A DNA stretch of 13,884 nt from Fimbriimonadales bacterium (GCA_026392145.1 JAPLCS010000366.1:1-13884); one strand, 5' to 3'; counted from the first letter of the stretch, positions 6,030 through 13,184 are shown. The notes: a model not told the origin generated them from the letters alone. Program-made: numbers and translations.

Positions 6030-6403
6030 TCCCGCAAACTACTCATCTCGCCTACCAAAAACAAAAAAGACCCGTGACAACATAAAGTCACGGGTCTTTT
6101 CTTATAAGTTTTCTCAGGCAGCAACTGAGCAAGCTTGAAGCGCAGCCAACAGAATACTCTAAACTCCTCGGTCTCCACATAGGGCTTCAACCCCTCAGCA
6201 ATTCCATCGAAATCGGGTGAAACCCAAATACCCAAAGGCGCTTTATCAGAATCAAGTTTGGTGAGACTGAGTCTAAGTTGACCTGATTCAGGAAACCTTA
6301 ATCCGTGGTGCACCAAATCTGGAATCGAGGTGTAGACACCATTCACTGCTGAGGTGCCATTGTCAAATACTTGCTCACTAACCCAATAGAGGCGTCGAAA
6401 CAT
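5852..6403 (-). CDS. Hypothetical protein whose frame reads through a terminator into antisense sequence
   Basis: The start at 6403 is well supported: AAGGAG at 6420-6415, 11 nt before the ATG. Residues 1 to about 98 look like a real small domain (MFRRLYWVSEQVF, then GVYTSIPDLVHHGL, LRLSLTKLDSDKAPLGIWVS, DFDGIAEGLKPYVETEEFR). I do not recognise a named family; the style suggests a conserved small cytoplasmic protein of about 95-105 residues. After about residue 100 the frame crosses the 6065-6100 terminator and then runs antisense to the last 178 nt of the hydrolase gene, becoming Cys/Ser-rich and unlike a protein. A neighbouring frame has TGA at about 6116 and TAA shortly after, so a 1-nt indel near the 3' end would restore a natural length. 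It is either a frameshifted or stop-lost gene, or one translated on nonstop mRNA. The N-terminal part is likely real, the C-terminal part doubtful. Confidence 0.5.
   Translation of the reverse strand: MFRRLYWVSEQVFDNGTSAVNGVYTSIPDLVHHGLRFPESGQLRLSLTKLDSDKAPLGIWVSPDFDGIAEGLKPYVETEEFRVFCWLRFKLAQLLPEKTYKKRPVTLCCHGSFLFLVGEMSSLRDYLRVSSNQSINWFNCGIIFAQPCPPPGTTSNLHLILSDSSFAIAICDCCSGTSISLSP
6065..6105. terminator. Strong bidirectional Rho-independent terminator
   Basis: AAAAGACCCGTGAC (6065-6078) pairs perfectly over 14 bp with 6087-6100 around an 8-nt loop. The core is GC-rich, with a T tract (TTTTCTT) on the plus side and a T tract on the minus side from the A run at 6063-6068. It lies 36 nt after the hydrolase stop and terminates that gene. 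It would also stop minus-strand transcripts from 6403 before their reading frame ends. Confidence 0.9.
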
Positions 6404-6429
6404 CGTTGTTTGTACTCCTTACCTAAAAG

Positions 6430-6454
6430 AACTTCCTTCCAGGAGGTTGAAGTT
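6430..6454. repeat. Imperfect inverted repeat upstream of the 6403 gene
   Basis: AACTTC (6430-6435) and GAAGTT (6449-6454) flank CTTCC/GGAGG-like inner arms, giving a 25-nt dyad about 10 nt upstream of the ribosome binding site of the minus-strand 6403 gene. It could be an operator or an mRNA hairpin. The rest of the 180-nt gap to tsaE (6455-6583) shows no clear promoter or structure. Confidence 0.3.
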
Positions 6455-6583
6455 TACTCAAGATTTGCAACACGAAGTAAAGCCAATCGCTCAGAAACCT
6501 AGAAATGCCTTCAATAAGGTTTTGGGGAGATTGCGCCCTAATCTGCAGACTTTCAGGAAAAATACTTCAAAATTAATAACATC

Positions 6584-7000
6584 ATGGAGGGGAAATTATT
6601 CGAAATAGACAACGAAGAAGAAATGATTCAATTCGGATCTCTCCTCTCCCAAAAGCTTAACGCTGGCGACATTGTTCTCTTATATGGTGAGCTAGGAGCC
6701 GGGAAAACGACCCTCGTTCGAGGCGTGATGAGAGGCTACGGGTGGACCGAGCCAGTACGCTCACCCACCTTTAATCTCTTTTCACTGTACGAAACCACTC
6801 CCCCCGTACTGCACGCTGACTTTTACAGAATCAAATCCACCCTCGGTTTAGGTATCGAAGACTATCTAGACACCCACCTTTGCCTCAGCGAATGGCCCAC
6901 TGCCATCGAACCCGAAATAGAATTGAACCAGGCAATCATCGTAAGAATAAGCCACAAAAACTCTGGAAGAAATGTTGAAGTGAGTAACATCAAAGTATGA
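6584..7000 (+). CDS. tsaE: TsaE, ATPase of the tRNA t6A37 threonylcarbamoylation system
   Basis: 138 residues, a usual TsaE length. TsaE is the P-loop ATPase that works with TsaB and TsaD to install N6-threonylcarbamoyladenosine at position 37 of ANN-decoding tRNAs. Walker A is GELGAGKTT (35-43). The switch-like block VRSPTFNLFSLYE (58-70), HADFYRI (77-83) and the LSEWP motif with E103-W104 follow the family order. The protein is cytoplasmic. The start ATG has no clear Shine-Dalgarno sequence and an AT-rich upstream (AATTAATAAC). The stop overlaps the next start as ATGA, so the oxidoreductase is translationally coupled. tsaB and tsaD are not in the window. The C-terminal part after the EW motif is less conserved, as usual. 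Confidence 0.9.
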   Translation: MEGKLFEIDNEEEMIQFGSLLSQKLNAGDIVLLYGELGAGKTTLVRGVMRGYGWTEPVRSPTFNLFSLYETTPPVLHADFYRIKSTLGLGIEDYLDTHLCLSEWPTAIEPEIELNQAIIVRISHKNSGRNVEVSNIKV

Positions 7001-7944
7001 AGTTGAGAGTTGGTTTGGTCAGTGCTGCCCACGTGCATACCCCTAGTTATGCTCACCAATTTTCCGTCAATCCAAGAACCGAAATTTCAGGAGTCTGGGA
7101 CGACGACGCGGCGAGAGGTAGAGAGTTCGCCGAAAAACGTGGATTGAGATTTTTCAAACGACTCGAAGAGTTACTCGCGGTGAGCGACGCCGTGGCCATC
7201 TCAAGCGAAAACATGAAGCACGCAGAGCAAATTGAGAAATGCGCCTCAGCAGGCGTACACATTCTTTGCGAAAAGCCCATCGTTCCAAGGCGGGAAGACT
7301 TTGCGAAAGTTAAAAACGCAGTTGCAAAATCGGGCGTCAAGTTCATGACCGCCTTCCCGTGCAGATTTTCACCCGCATTCACCTCACTCAAAAAACGCAT
7401 TGAATCCGGCGAAATAGGACGAATCCTCGCCATCCAAGCAACAAACCGTGGACAATGTCCACAGTCATGGTTCGTCCAACCCGAACTAAGCGGCGGTGGA
7501 GCCATGATCGACCACGTAGTACACGTTGCCGACCTCCTCAAAGACCTGTTAGGCGAGGAACCCTCACAAGTACAGGCCCAAATCGGGTCGAATATGTACT
7601 CTGGCGAAAATTGGGACGACACAGCCATGCTCACCTTGCAGTACCCAAGCGGCGTCTTTGTGACCTTAGATAGCTCATGGTCGCGACCAAAGAGCTTCAA
7701 AACCTGGGGAGATGTCACCATGAAAGTCGTAGGCGAAAAAGGCTCCATCCACCTTGATATGTTTGGACAGAGCATTGGTCTCTACACTGCTGGCAACCTC
7801 ACTCACTCAGATATCGGCTACGGAAGCGATCTAGATGGCGCCATGGTTGACGCCTTTGTCGCCTCGTGCCTTGACAACAAACCCATTGCGGTAACGCTAG
7901 AAGACGGCCTGGCCGCAGTCGAGGTAAGTCATTTCGTAGCCTAA
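6997..7944 (+). CDS. Gfo/Idh/MocA-family NAD(P)-dependent oxidoreductase
   Basis: 315 residues. The N-terminal Rossmann domain begins RVGLVSAAHVHTPSY (4-18), a variant where the usual GxGxxG is replaced by GxxSxAHxH, as in a subgroup of the family. The catalytic-Lys motif EKP is at 92-94. The C-terminal substrate domain has GGGAMIDHVVHVADLL (167-182), with D172 and H176 in the usual catalytic places. Members oxidise or reduce sugars, inositols and related compounds; the substrate here cannot be assigned. The start overlaps the tsaE stop by 4 nt and has no strong ribosome binding site of its own, so coupled translation is likely. The C-terminus stops at EDGLAAVEVSHFVA, about 10-20 residues sooner than is common, so a small 3' truncation is possible but function is likely kept. 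Confidence 0.85.
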   Translation: MKLRVGLVSAAHVHTPSYAHQFSVNPRTEISGVWDDDAARGREFAEKRGLRFFKRLEELLAVSDAVAISSENMKHAEQIEKCASAGVHILCEKPIVPRREDFAKVKNAVAKSGVKFMTAFPCRFSPAFTSLKKRIESGEIGRILAIQATNRGQCPQSWFVQPELSGGGAMIDHVVHVADLLKDLLGEEPSQVQAQIGSNMYSGENWDDTAMLTLQYPSGVFVTLDSSWSRPKSFKTWGDVTMKVVGEKGSIHLDMFGQSIGLYTAGNLTHSDIGYGSDLDGAMVDAFVASCLDNKPIAVTLEDGLAAVEVSHFVA

Positions 7945-7984
7945 AGTCAGATTCATCTCTCGGTGAGTTAATCTACTGACAGCC

Positions 7985-8764
7985 ATGATTGCCGTGCTCC
8001 TCGCAATTCATCTTTCTCAACAAACTGCGTTGAGTCCATCAGATTTTCCCGTAGGGCATTCACACAACGACTATTCTCAAAAAGAGCCGCTTGTTTCTGC
8101 TCTCAAGTCTAAATTCAGGAGTATCGAAGCGGACGTTTTCCCTGTCAATAATGACCTATGGGTAAGTCACGATAAAAAAGACCTCACCCCCAACAACACT
8201 CTCGTGGGAATGTATCTCACACCCCTCTCAAAAATCATCTCCGAAAACAAGGGTTCAGTGTACGGAGATGGCAAAGAAATGATCCTGCTGGTCGACATCA
8301 AATCCGACGGAGTTAAAGCCTATGAAACTCTCAAGACAATCACCAAGCCATTCCGCTCCATCTTGAGTTCAGTTGAAAACGGAAAGCTCAGAGTACGAGC
8401 CATCAGAATCATCCTCAGTGGCGCAAGATCTGAACCCGAAGTCGAAGCCGATAACCCACGGTTTGCATTCTTAGACGGCAGATGGCAAGAAGCGGACAAA
8501 CCGTCCATGAACTCACTCCTCACACCGCTCATGAGCGAAAGCTGGCAATCAATTTTCCCCCTGAAATTCGGAAAATCATTCACTCCCGAAGACAGAACCA
8601 AACTAAGAGCAATGGTAGAAAAAGTGCACTCGAAAGGGCAAATCTTACGATTCTGGGCAACCCCAGAAGACCCAACACTGTGGAAGATTCTTGCTGAGGA
8701 AAAAGTAGACCTGATAGGAACCGACAAGCATGAACTGCTTGCCGAGTTCCTTCAAAAGAAGTAA
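7985..8764 (+). CDS. Secreted PLC-like/glycerophosphodiester phosphodiesterase-family protein
   Basis: 259 residues. A short hydrophobic N-terminus (MIAVLLAIHLSQQTALS) is a plausible signal peptide. The TIM-barrel phosphodiesterase signature follows: H25-S-H27-N28-D29-Y (GHSHNDY), E48 and D50 in SIEADVF as metal ligands, H62 in VSHDKKDLTP, and D104/K106 in MILLVDIKSD. The last strands are FAFLDGRW, ILRFWATPEDPTLW and VDLIGTDKHELL. The HSHNDY variant and IEADVF are typical of the GDPD-like/AIM6 branch rather than classical GlpQ. Likely a metal-dependent phosphodiester hydrolase outside the cytoplasm; the substrate is unknown. It begins 40 nt after the oxidoreductase and may be its third cotranscribed gene, although no ribosome binding site is clear. 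It ends 10 nt from the stop of the convergent copper-enzyme gene, with no terminator between. Confidence 0.8.
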   Translation: MIAVLLAIHLSQQTALSPSDFPVGHSHNDYSQKEPLVSALKSKFRSIEADVFPVNNDLWVSHDKKDLTPNNTLVGMYLTPLSKIISENKGSVYGDGKEMILLVDIKSDGVKAYETLKTITKPFRSILSSVENGKLRVRAIRIILSGARSEPEVEADNPRFAFLDGRWQEADKPSMNSLLTPLMSESWQSIFPLKFGKSFTPEDRTKLRAMVEKVHSKGQILRFWATPEDPTLWKILAEEKVDLIGTDKHELLAEFLQKK

Positions 8765-8774
8765 AGGAACAGGA

Positions 8775-10154
8775 TTACTTCCCGCCGCCACCCTTCAGAA
8801 ACTGCTGGATTCGATCCTGAATCTTCTCCCGCATTTGCTCCTGCATCGTCATCGGCTTACCAGAAGCATAGACCGCTACGAGCAAAGCCATTTCATCTGT
8901 CGTTTGCTCACCCCATCCAACCGCTTCAGGTACCTCGCGTGGATTGTGTGGATTCTTAGTGGAATTATCATAAAACGCTTCCACAGAAAGCCTCGAACCT
9001 CGAGGAACAAACAGAGGTTCTTTAAGCTGATACACAATCTGCCAATTAAAGTCCCACTTGTCAACAAACACCAGCGGAATCTCTTTACCATCAGGCAACG
9101 TAATCTTTGCCTTCATGGACTTACCCAAAAGATGCATGTGAGGCATAACACTGTAAAGAGTGGAATCGACTGGAATCCGCTCACTCCAAGCCACTTTGTG
9201 GTTGTCAGCTCCAGGCGGAATCCTAAAGATTGGATTCGCAGCCCAAAAGATTTCCAGTTGCTTTTCCGGAGCCTGTTTCGACACATACAAACCTAACTTC
9301 GTCTGATCAACCTCTTCCTTGCCACTCTTGTGATAATGCACCTGCATCACAATCTTGGTTCCGGGAGCAATCTTGAACGCCGTTCCCTTGTCAGCAAACG
9401 CAACCGTAACCCCAGGCGCCCAACCACCCAAACTGCCCGAAGGAGTGGTGCCAATTCCACCTCCCGACGAGGTGTAACCTTCCTGGCCATCCTTACTCTT
9501 TTCTGCAAACTTTGCCGAACGTCCACTTGAATCCAAAAACGCAATGACGTGGTGTACTACCTTTCGGTTCGATGGCTTAACATCCATTCCTCGAACGTAG
9601 ACAGGCTCAGTATTTCCAAGGTCAAAAACAAAGTTTCGATAGACATCGTCACCCTCTTCATCTAGCTTGAATGGCTTCGATGGCGACAAGACTATATCAG
9701 GAGTCCCAGCTTGCCACTCCCCGCTAAACGTTGGAGCCTTAGGCTCAAGTTTCTGGTCTCCCCTCGAAGTACCAGTTTCGGACCACTTTTTAATCAAAGC
9801 AATCTGCTCATCACTCAACCGATTCTCGTCCTTAAACTCACCATAGCCATGAACCGCCTTCCACGGTGGCATGCGCCGCTCACCAGCGGCATTGGCAACA
9901 GTAGCCGAATGTTTTTTTGCGTTCTCGAACCCAACTAATGAAAACGGACCAACCGCTCCAGGGTGGTGGCAAGGTGCACATCGCGAATTCAAAATCGGAG
10001 CAACATGCTCAGCATAAGTCACCTTAGCTGGCAAGGTGAAAACTGGTTTGCTGTCACTCTTTTTGACGAGTTCATCTTTCTTGTTGGTTCCAATCGGCAA
10101 CAGAGAAATCCCCGCAACCCCAAGGAGCCCAAGTGTCGATAATAAGAGTTTCAT
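8775..10154 (-). CDS. Cytochrome c / copper type II ascorbate-dependent monooxygenase-like protein
   Basis: 459 residues, exported (signal peptide MKLLLSTLGLLGVAGISLLP). A heme c domain comes first: C59-A-P-C62-H63 with M95-PPW as the likely axial Met, in the APILNSRCAPCHHPGAVGPF setting. A PHM-like two-domain fold follows, with all copper ligands in place by comparison with peptidylglycine alpha-hydroxylating monooxygenase: H201-H202 (KVVHHVIAF) and H273 (MQVHYH) for one copper, H339-M-H341 (MPHMHLLGKSM) and M422 (TTDEMALLV) for the other. So both redox centres appear competent. PHM-type enzymes hydroxylate unactivated C-H bonds; the bacterial substrates are unknown, and the fused cytochrome may supply electrons in place of ascorbate (inference). 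The C-terminus ends QQFLKGGGGK. No Shine-Dalgarno sequence precedes the ATG; a possible -10 TAAAAT (10174-10169) is 14 nt upstream. Divergent from the SDR gene. Confidence 0.87.
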   Translation of the reverse strand: MKLLLSTLGLLGVAGISLLPIGTNKKDELVKKSDSKPVFTLPAKVTYAEHVAPILNSRCAPCHHPGAVGPFSLVGFENAKKHSATVANAAGERRMPPWKAVHGYGEFKDENRLSDEQIALIKKWSETGTSRGDQKLEPKAPTFSGEWQAGTPDIVLSPSKPFKLDEEGDDVYRNFVFDLGNTEPVYVRGMDVKPSNRKVVHHVIAFLDSSGRSAKFAEKSKDGQEGYTSSGGGIGTTPSGSLGGWAPGVTVAFADKGTAFKIAPGTKIVMQVHYHKSGKEEVDQTKLGLYVSKQAPEKQLEIFWAANPIFRIPPGADNHKVAWSERIPVDSTLYSVMPHMHLLGKSMKAKITLPDGKEIPLVFVDKWDFNWQIVYQLKEPLFVPRGSRLSVEAFYDNSTKNPHNPREVPEAVGWGEQTTDEMALLVAVYASGKPMTMQEQMREKIQDRIQQFLKGGGGK

Positions 10155-10195
10155 AGTGAATACAACGCATTTTATTGCAAATTCGTTTAAGAAAG

Positions 10196-10201
10196 TAAAA
10201 T
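10196..10201 (+). promoter_or_regulatory. -10 box of the SDR gene (leaderless)
   Basis: TAAAAT (5 of 6 matches) lies 7 nt before the ATG at 10209, with ATTTGTC between. TTGCAA at 10175-10180 is a possible -35 but at a short 15-nt spacing. There is no ribosome binding site. The whole divergent gap to the copper-enzyme gene is 54 nt. Confidence 0.5.
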
Positions 10202-10208
10202 ATTTGTC

Positions 10209-10949
10209 ATGTCATCCCAAGTTGCCTTAGTCACTGGTAGTTCCCGAGGAATCGGTGCGGCAATTGCCACTCAACTCGTGCATGAAGGATGGCAAGTGAT
10301 TCTCCACGGCTCAGCACCATCAGAGTGCCTCAGCCAACTCCAAACAACCCTTGGAACAAACTGCCTAGGGGCCTTAACCGCTGACCTCAAATCCCCACAA
10401 GAAACAAGCAAACTTTGGTCATCAGCCCAATCCATCGCTCCAATCAACGCACTCGTTAACAACGCAGGCATCTACATTCCGCTACCATTCCAAGCCGACC
10501 AACAAGCATGGCTAACCAATCGACAAGAAATGTTCAGAGTGAACTTCGAAGCACCGAGCGAACTCATGTACTCAGCAATCACCAGTTTTCAAGCACAGGG
10601 AGGCGGAAAAATTCTCAACGTGGCAAGCCGAGTGGGATTCCGGGGAGAAGCCAATGCCTCAATGTATGCCGCATCCAAAGCAGCCATCATTAACTTAACT
10701 CGCAGCCTCGCCGTTGAGTACGCAAACACCGGAATTGAACTCTTCGGAATCGCTCCAGGGTGGGTGGCAACCTCAATGTCGAGAGACGGAATGGAAGATC
10801 GACTGCCAGAAATTCTCCCCACCATCCCCATGGGGAGAATGGCATCACCAGAAGATTGCGCAGTCACAGCCTCATTCCTACTCAGCCAAAAAGCAAGCTA
10901 TTTAAGTGGCGTGGTCATCGATATTAACGGAGCGAGCTACTTCCACTAA
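10209..10949 (+). CDS. Short-chain dehydrogenase/reductase, FabG-like
   Basis: 246 residues, the classical SDR length. The cofactor motif TGSSRGIG is at 9-16, NNAG at 84-87, N112 in FRVNFE, and the catalytic S140, Y153 and K157 (YAASK) are all present. PGW (from 179) and a C-terminal SGVVIDINGASYFH are in place. The R13 after TGSS and the general pattern suggest NADP(H) use, by family analogy. Cytoplasmic. This could be a 3-oxoacyl-ACP reductase or another ketone/alcohol oxidoreductase; no fatty-acid genes surround it, so I give no symbol. The frame starts at the first ATG after a -10 box. Downstream, GCGGA (10957-10961) and TCCGC (10970-10974) could form a weak hairpin without a T tract before the tRNA. 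Confidence 0.87.
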   Translation: MSSQVALVTGSSRGIGAAIATQLVHEGWQVILHGSAPSECLSQLQTTLGTNCLGALTADLKSPQETSKLWSSAQSIAPINALVNNAGIYIPLPFQADQQAWLTNRQEMFRVNFEAPSELMYSAITSFQAQGGGKILNVASRVGFRGEANASMYAASKAAIINLTRSLAVEYANTGIELFGIAPGWVATSMSRDGMEDRLPEILPTIPMGRMASPEDCAVTASFLLSQKASYLSGVVIDINGASYFH

Positions 10950-11015
10950 GCACCTCGCGGACGAACAAATCCGCAAAAGGATTCAAGATTTGTTAGCCAA
11001 CCTCAAATTGTTGGG

Positions 11016-11021
11016 TATACT
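11016..11021 (+). promoter_or_regulatory. -10 box of the tRNA-Ile gene
   Basis: TATACT (5 of 6) lies 11 nt before the tRNA 5' end. TTAGCC at 10993-10998 sits at a 17-nt spacing as a weak -35. A run of six T follows the -10 box. This supports separate transcription of the tRNA. Confidence 0.5.
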
Positions 11022-11032
11022 TTTTTGCTCAA

Positions 11033-11109
11033 GGGCTCATAGCTCAGTTGGTTAGAGCACTCCCCTGATAAGGGAGAGGTCGCAAGTTCGAGTCTCGCTG
11101 GGCCCACCA
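11033..11109 (+). tRNA. tRNA-Ile (anticodon GAT), CCA encoded
   Basis: A complete cloverleaf of 77 nt. The acceptor stem GGGCTCA pairs with TGGGCCC (one G-T pair), the D arm is GCTC/GAGC, the anticodon stem is CTCCC/GGGAG around loop CTGATAA with GAT at 11067-11069, the variable loop is AGGTC, the T loop TTCGAGT, the discriminator A at 11106 and CCA at 11107-11109. The T stem GCAAG/CTCGC has one A-C mismatch (11084 with 11096). The gene stands alone, not inside an rRNA operon. No clear terminator follows; TAGAATTTTTCTA (about 11127-11140) could form only a weak hairpin. Confidence 0.95.
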
Positions 11110-11185
11110 CTTCCCATCCCTTGTTTTAGAATTTTTCTAGTTCCTTGTTTTCCAACTCCAGAAGCAAAGGACAGATTCAGTAAGG

Positions 11186-11809
11186 TTAGCGGGACCTACT
11201 CACCACAATAACTTCCAACGTCCTCGGACCGTGGACCCCTTCAACTCTCACCAGTTCAATATCACTTGTAGCGCTCGGACCGCTGATCCAAGTGAGCGGC
11301 CTTCCCGCCTTGATAGACGACTCGAGCACCTGCACCGCTTGTTCAACCGAAGCGACGATTTGCTCCTCATAAATCACGCAAACATGATGATCCGGAATCA
11401 AGCTTATCGCCCGCCGTCCCTGCCCCGCGCCACCATCTAACACAATCGTTCCCGTTTCAACAATTCCCACCGCACAAGTCGTCAACGTAGCCTCAGCCCT
11501 GTCCAACTCCTCATAGCTCAGACCTACCGAGTCAGCAGAAGGAACATCCTCAATAAAATGACTCAAAGCTGCCCGCCACTCATCCAGAATCCCAGTCGGC
11601 ACCACAACCCGCTTTCCGTCTAGCACCCTCCGAATAGTCGAGATAAGATCGCCTTGATCCACCCGATGCACAACCGCTCGGTAATCAGCTACCGCCTCAC
11701 AAAATGCCTCAAGTGAAGGACTCCTCTCAACCACAGGCGGCCGAACATATTCAAATTTCTCAACTTGAGCACGCTCAATAGACTGCAGAATCTGACTTCG
11801 ACTATCCAC
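11186..11809 (-). CDS. lutC: LutC, L-lactate utilization protein C (LUD domain)
   Basis: 207 residues from the GTG at 11809. LutC works with LutA and LutB in the iron-sulfur L-lactate dehydrogenase complex that oxidises lactate to pyruvate. The LUD-domain hallmarks are VGIVETGTIVLDGG, GRRAISLIPDHHVCVI, and the C-terminal ISGPSATSDIELVRVEGVHG. The frame is open to an ATG at 11860, but that would overlap lutB by 59 nt. GTG at 11809 overlaps the lutB stop by 8 nt, follows GGAGG (4 nt before it), and gives the usual LutC N-terminus SRSQILQSIERA. Last gene of the operon. No hairpin terminator is evident between its stop and the tRNA. Cytoplasmic. Confidence 0.9.
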   Translation of the reverse strand: MDSRSQILQSIERAQVEKFEYVRPPVVERSPSLEAFCEAVADYRAVVHRVDQGDLISTIRRVLDGKRVVVPTGILDEWRAALSHFIEDVPSADSVGLSYEELDRAEATLTTCAVGIVETGTIVLDGGAGQGRRAISLIPDHHVCVIYEEQIVASVEQAVQVLESSIKAGRPLTWISGPSATSDIELVRVEGVHGPRTLEVIVVSRSR

Positions 11810-13184
11810 GGTTCCTCCACCAATCTCGAAACGACTGCTCAGGAATATCGGGCAACTCACGCGAGTCTGCCCAACCTCTCAATAATCCCAATCCACTCGC
11901 CACACTTTTACCAAGGCGCGATGCACGTAAACCGATTGAAAAAAGTCTCGGCATCAACATGGCATGCGCAATGGTTTTCATCACGACAGACTCAGAAAGT
12001 TCCTTATCCGTTTTCCCTCTCAAATAAGCCAACACCTCAGGGATGTTAATCTTCACCGGACAAACTTCATAACAAGCGCCACACAAGGTGCTCGCAAAAG
12101 GAAGCGTGTTTGCCTGTTCATGCTCCATGCCCAGTAGTTGCGGTGTCAATATTGCCCCTATCGGGCCAGGATAAACACTCCCATACGCATGTCCACCCAC
12201 ACGCTGATAAACCGGACACACATTCAAGCAAGCCGAGCATCGAATGCATCGTAGCGTCTGCCGCCCGGTTTGGTCAGCCAAAACATGGGTTCTCCCGTTA
12301 TCAAGAAGAATCAAGTGGAACTCTTCCGGTCCATCTCCACGATGAATCCCCGTCCACATCGAGGTGTAAGGGTTCATTCTCTCCGCAGTACTCGACCGAG
12401 GAAGAACTTTCAGGAAAGTTGCAACATCTTGCCATTGAGGAAGCACCTTTTCAATTCCCATCATCGTGATAAGCACTTTCGGAAGAGTCAAACACATCCT
12501 CCCATTCCCCTCAGACTCAACAATGGCAACCGTCCCGGTTTCAGCAACGGCAAAATTAGCTCCACTCACCGCCACGCTTGTCGTCAAAAACTTATGACGT
12601 AAATACAACCGAGCTGCCTCCGCTAACACACGTGGCTCATTGGACTCAAGCGTGACTCCCAAGGTGCGCTCAAAAAGTTCACGTATCTCCGTTCGATTCT
12701 TGTGGATTGCAGGAACCAGAATATGACTCGGCGCATCCTCTGCCAACTGACAAATCAATTCCGCTAAGTCCGTCTCAATTGCACTGATTCCGTATCCTGC
12801 AAGACTGCTGTTAAGTTCAATTTCATCACTCGTAATACTCTTGACCTTAATGACTTCACTTGCGCCGTGGGCGAGTGAAATCTTAGCCACCAACTCAACC
12901 GCCTCCTTTGCATCCCTAGCCCAATAAACTTTGCCCCCTGCAGCCTCAACGCTGGCTTCCAACTTCACCAAGTTCTCAGCAAGATTCGCTAACGCCTCAT
13001 CTTTAATCGCCGCCGCATCGCCCCTAAGTGACTCCCAATCCTCCAGCTCATCCACAGCACGTTGTCGCTTGTCACAAATGGTATTGGTTGCAAACCCAAG
13101 ATTTGCCCGCAACTGTCGATTCTTCAGTGTCTTACGAGCCTCATCCGTAAAGCTATGTAGAGGACGAATTCCTCCCCCGCTCAT
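11802..13184 (-). CDS. lutB: LutB, iron-sulfur L-lactate utilization protein
   Basis: 460 residues. The N-terminal two thirds are a LUD domain (nucleotide-fold), with AVSGANFAVAETGTVAIVES (205-224) and LPKVLITMMGIEKVLP (234-249). The ferredoxin-like C-terminal part has two cluster motifs: C313-x2-C316-x2-C319-x3-C323-P and C368-x2-C371-x3-C375-P. Between them is HAYGSVYPGPIGAILTP (332-348), a strong LutB signature. It transfers electrons from lactate through Fe-S clusters with LutA and LutC. The start ATG overlaps the lutA stop as ATGA and has GGGGAG (13194-13189) 4 nt upstream, so translation is coupled. Length agrees with the family (B. subtilis LutB is of similar size). The C-terminus DSRELPDIPEQSFRDWWRNR fits. 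Confidence 0.95.
   Translation of the reverse strand: MSGGGIRPLHSFTDEARKTLKNRQLRANLGFATNTICDKRQRAVDELEDWESLRGDAAAIKDEALANLAENLVKLEASVEAAGGKVYWARDAKEAVELVAKISLAHGASEVIKVKSITSDEIELNSSLAGYGISAIETDLAELICQLAEDAPSHILVPAIHKNRTEIRELFERTLGVTLESNEPRVLAEAARLYLRHKFLTTSVAVSGANFAVAETGTVAIVESEGNGRMCLTLPKVLITMMGIEKVLPQWQDVATFLKVLPRSSTAERMNPYTSMWTGIHRGDGPEEFHLILLDNGRTHVLADQTGRQTLRCIRCSACLNVCPVYQRVGGHAYGSVYPGPIGAILTPQLLGMEHEQANTLPFASTLCGACYEVCPVKINIPEVLAYLRGKTDKELSESVVMKTIAHAMLMPRLFSIGLRASRLGKSVASGLGLLRGWADSRELPDIPEQSFRDWWRNRG

Noticed and set aside
7053..7775. 240-codon minus-strand open frame
   Set aside because: It lies entirely antisense to the Gfo/Idh/MocA gene, whose protein has clear family motifs. The antisense product is Ser/Cys-rich with no recognisable fold.
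8730..9296. 188-codon plus-strand open frame
   Set aside because: It is antisense to the C-terminal half of the copper-monooxygenase gene and overlaps the phosphodiesterase end; composition is unlike a protein.
11033..11180. Possible integration site at the tRNA-Ile gene
   Set aside because: There is no integrase and no repeated tRNA 3' end in the window; the lut operon downstream is ordinary chromosomal content.
11810..11860. N-terminal 17-codon extension of LutC to the ATG at 11860
   Set aside because: It lies within lutB; the GTG at 11809 has a GGAGG just upstream and gives the typical LutC N-terminus.
12110..12602. Overlapping plus-strand frames of 119 and 110 codons
   Set aside because: Both are antisense to lutB, which has clear Fe-S motifs.
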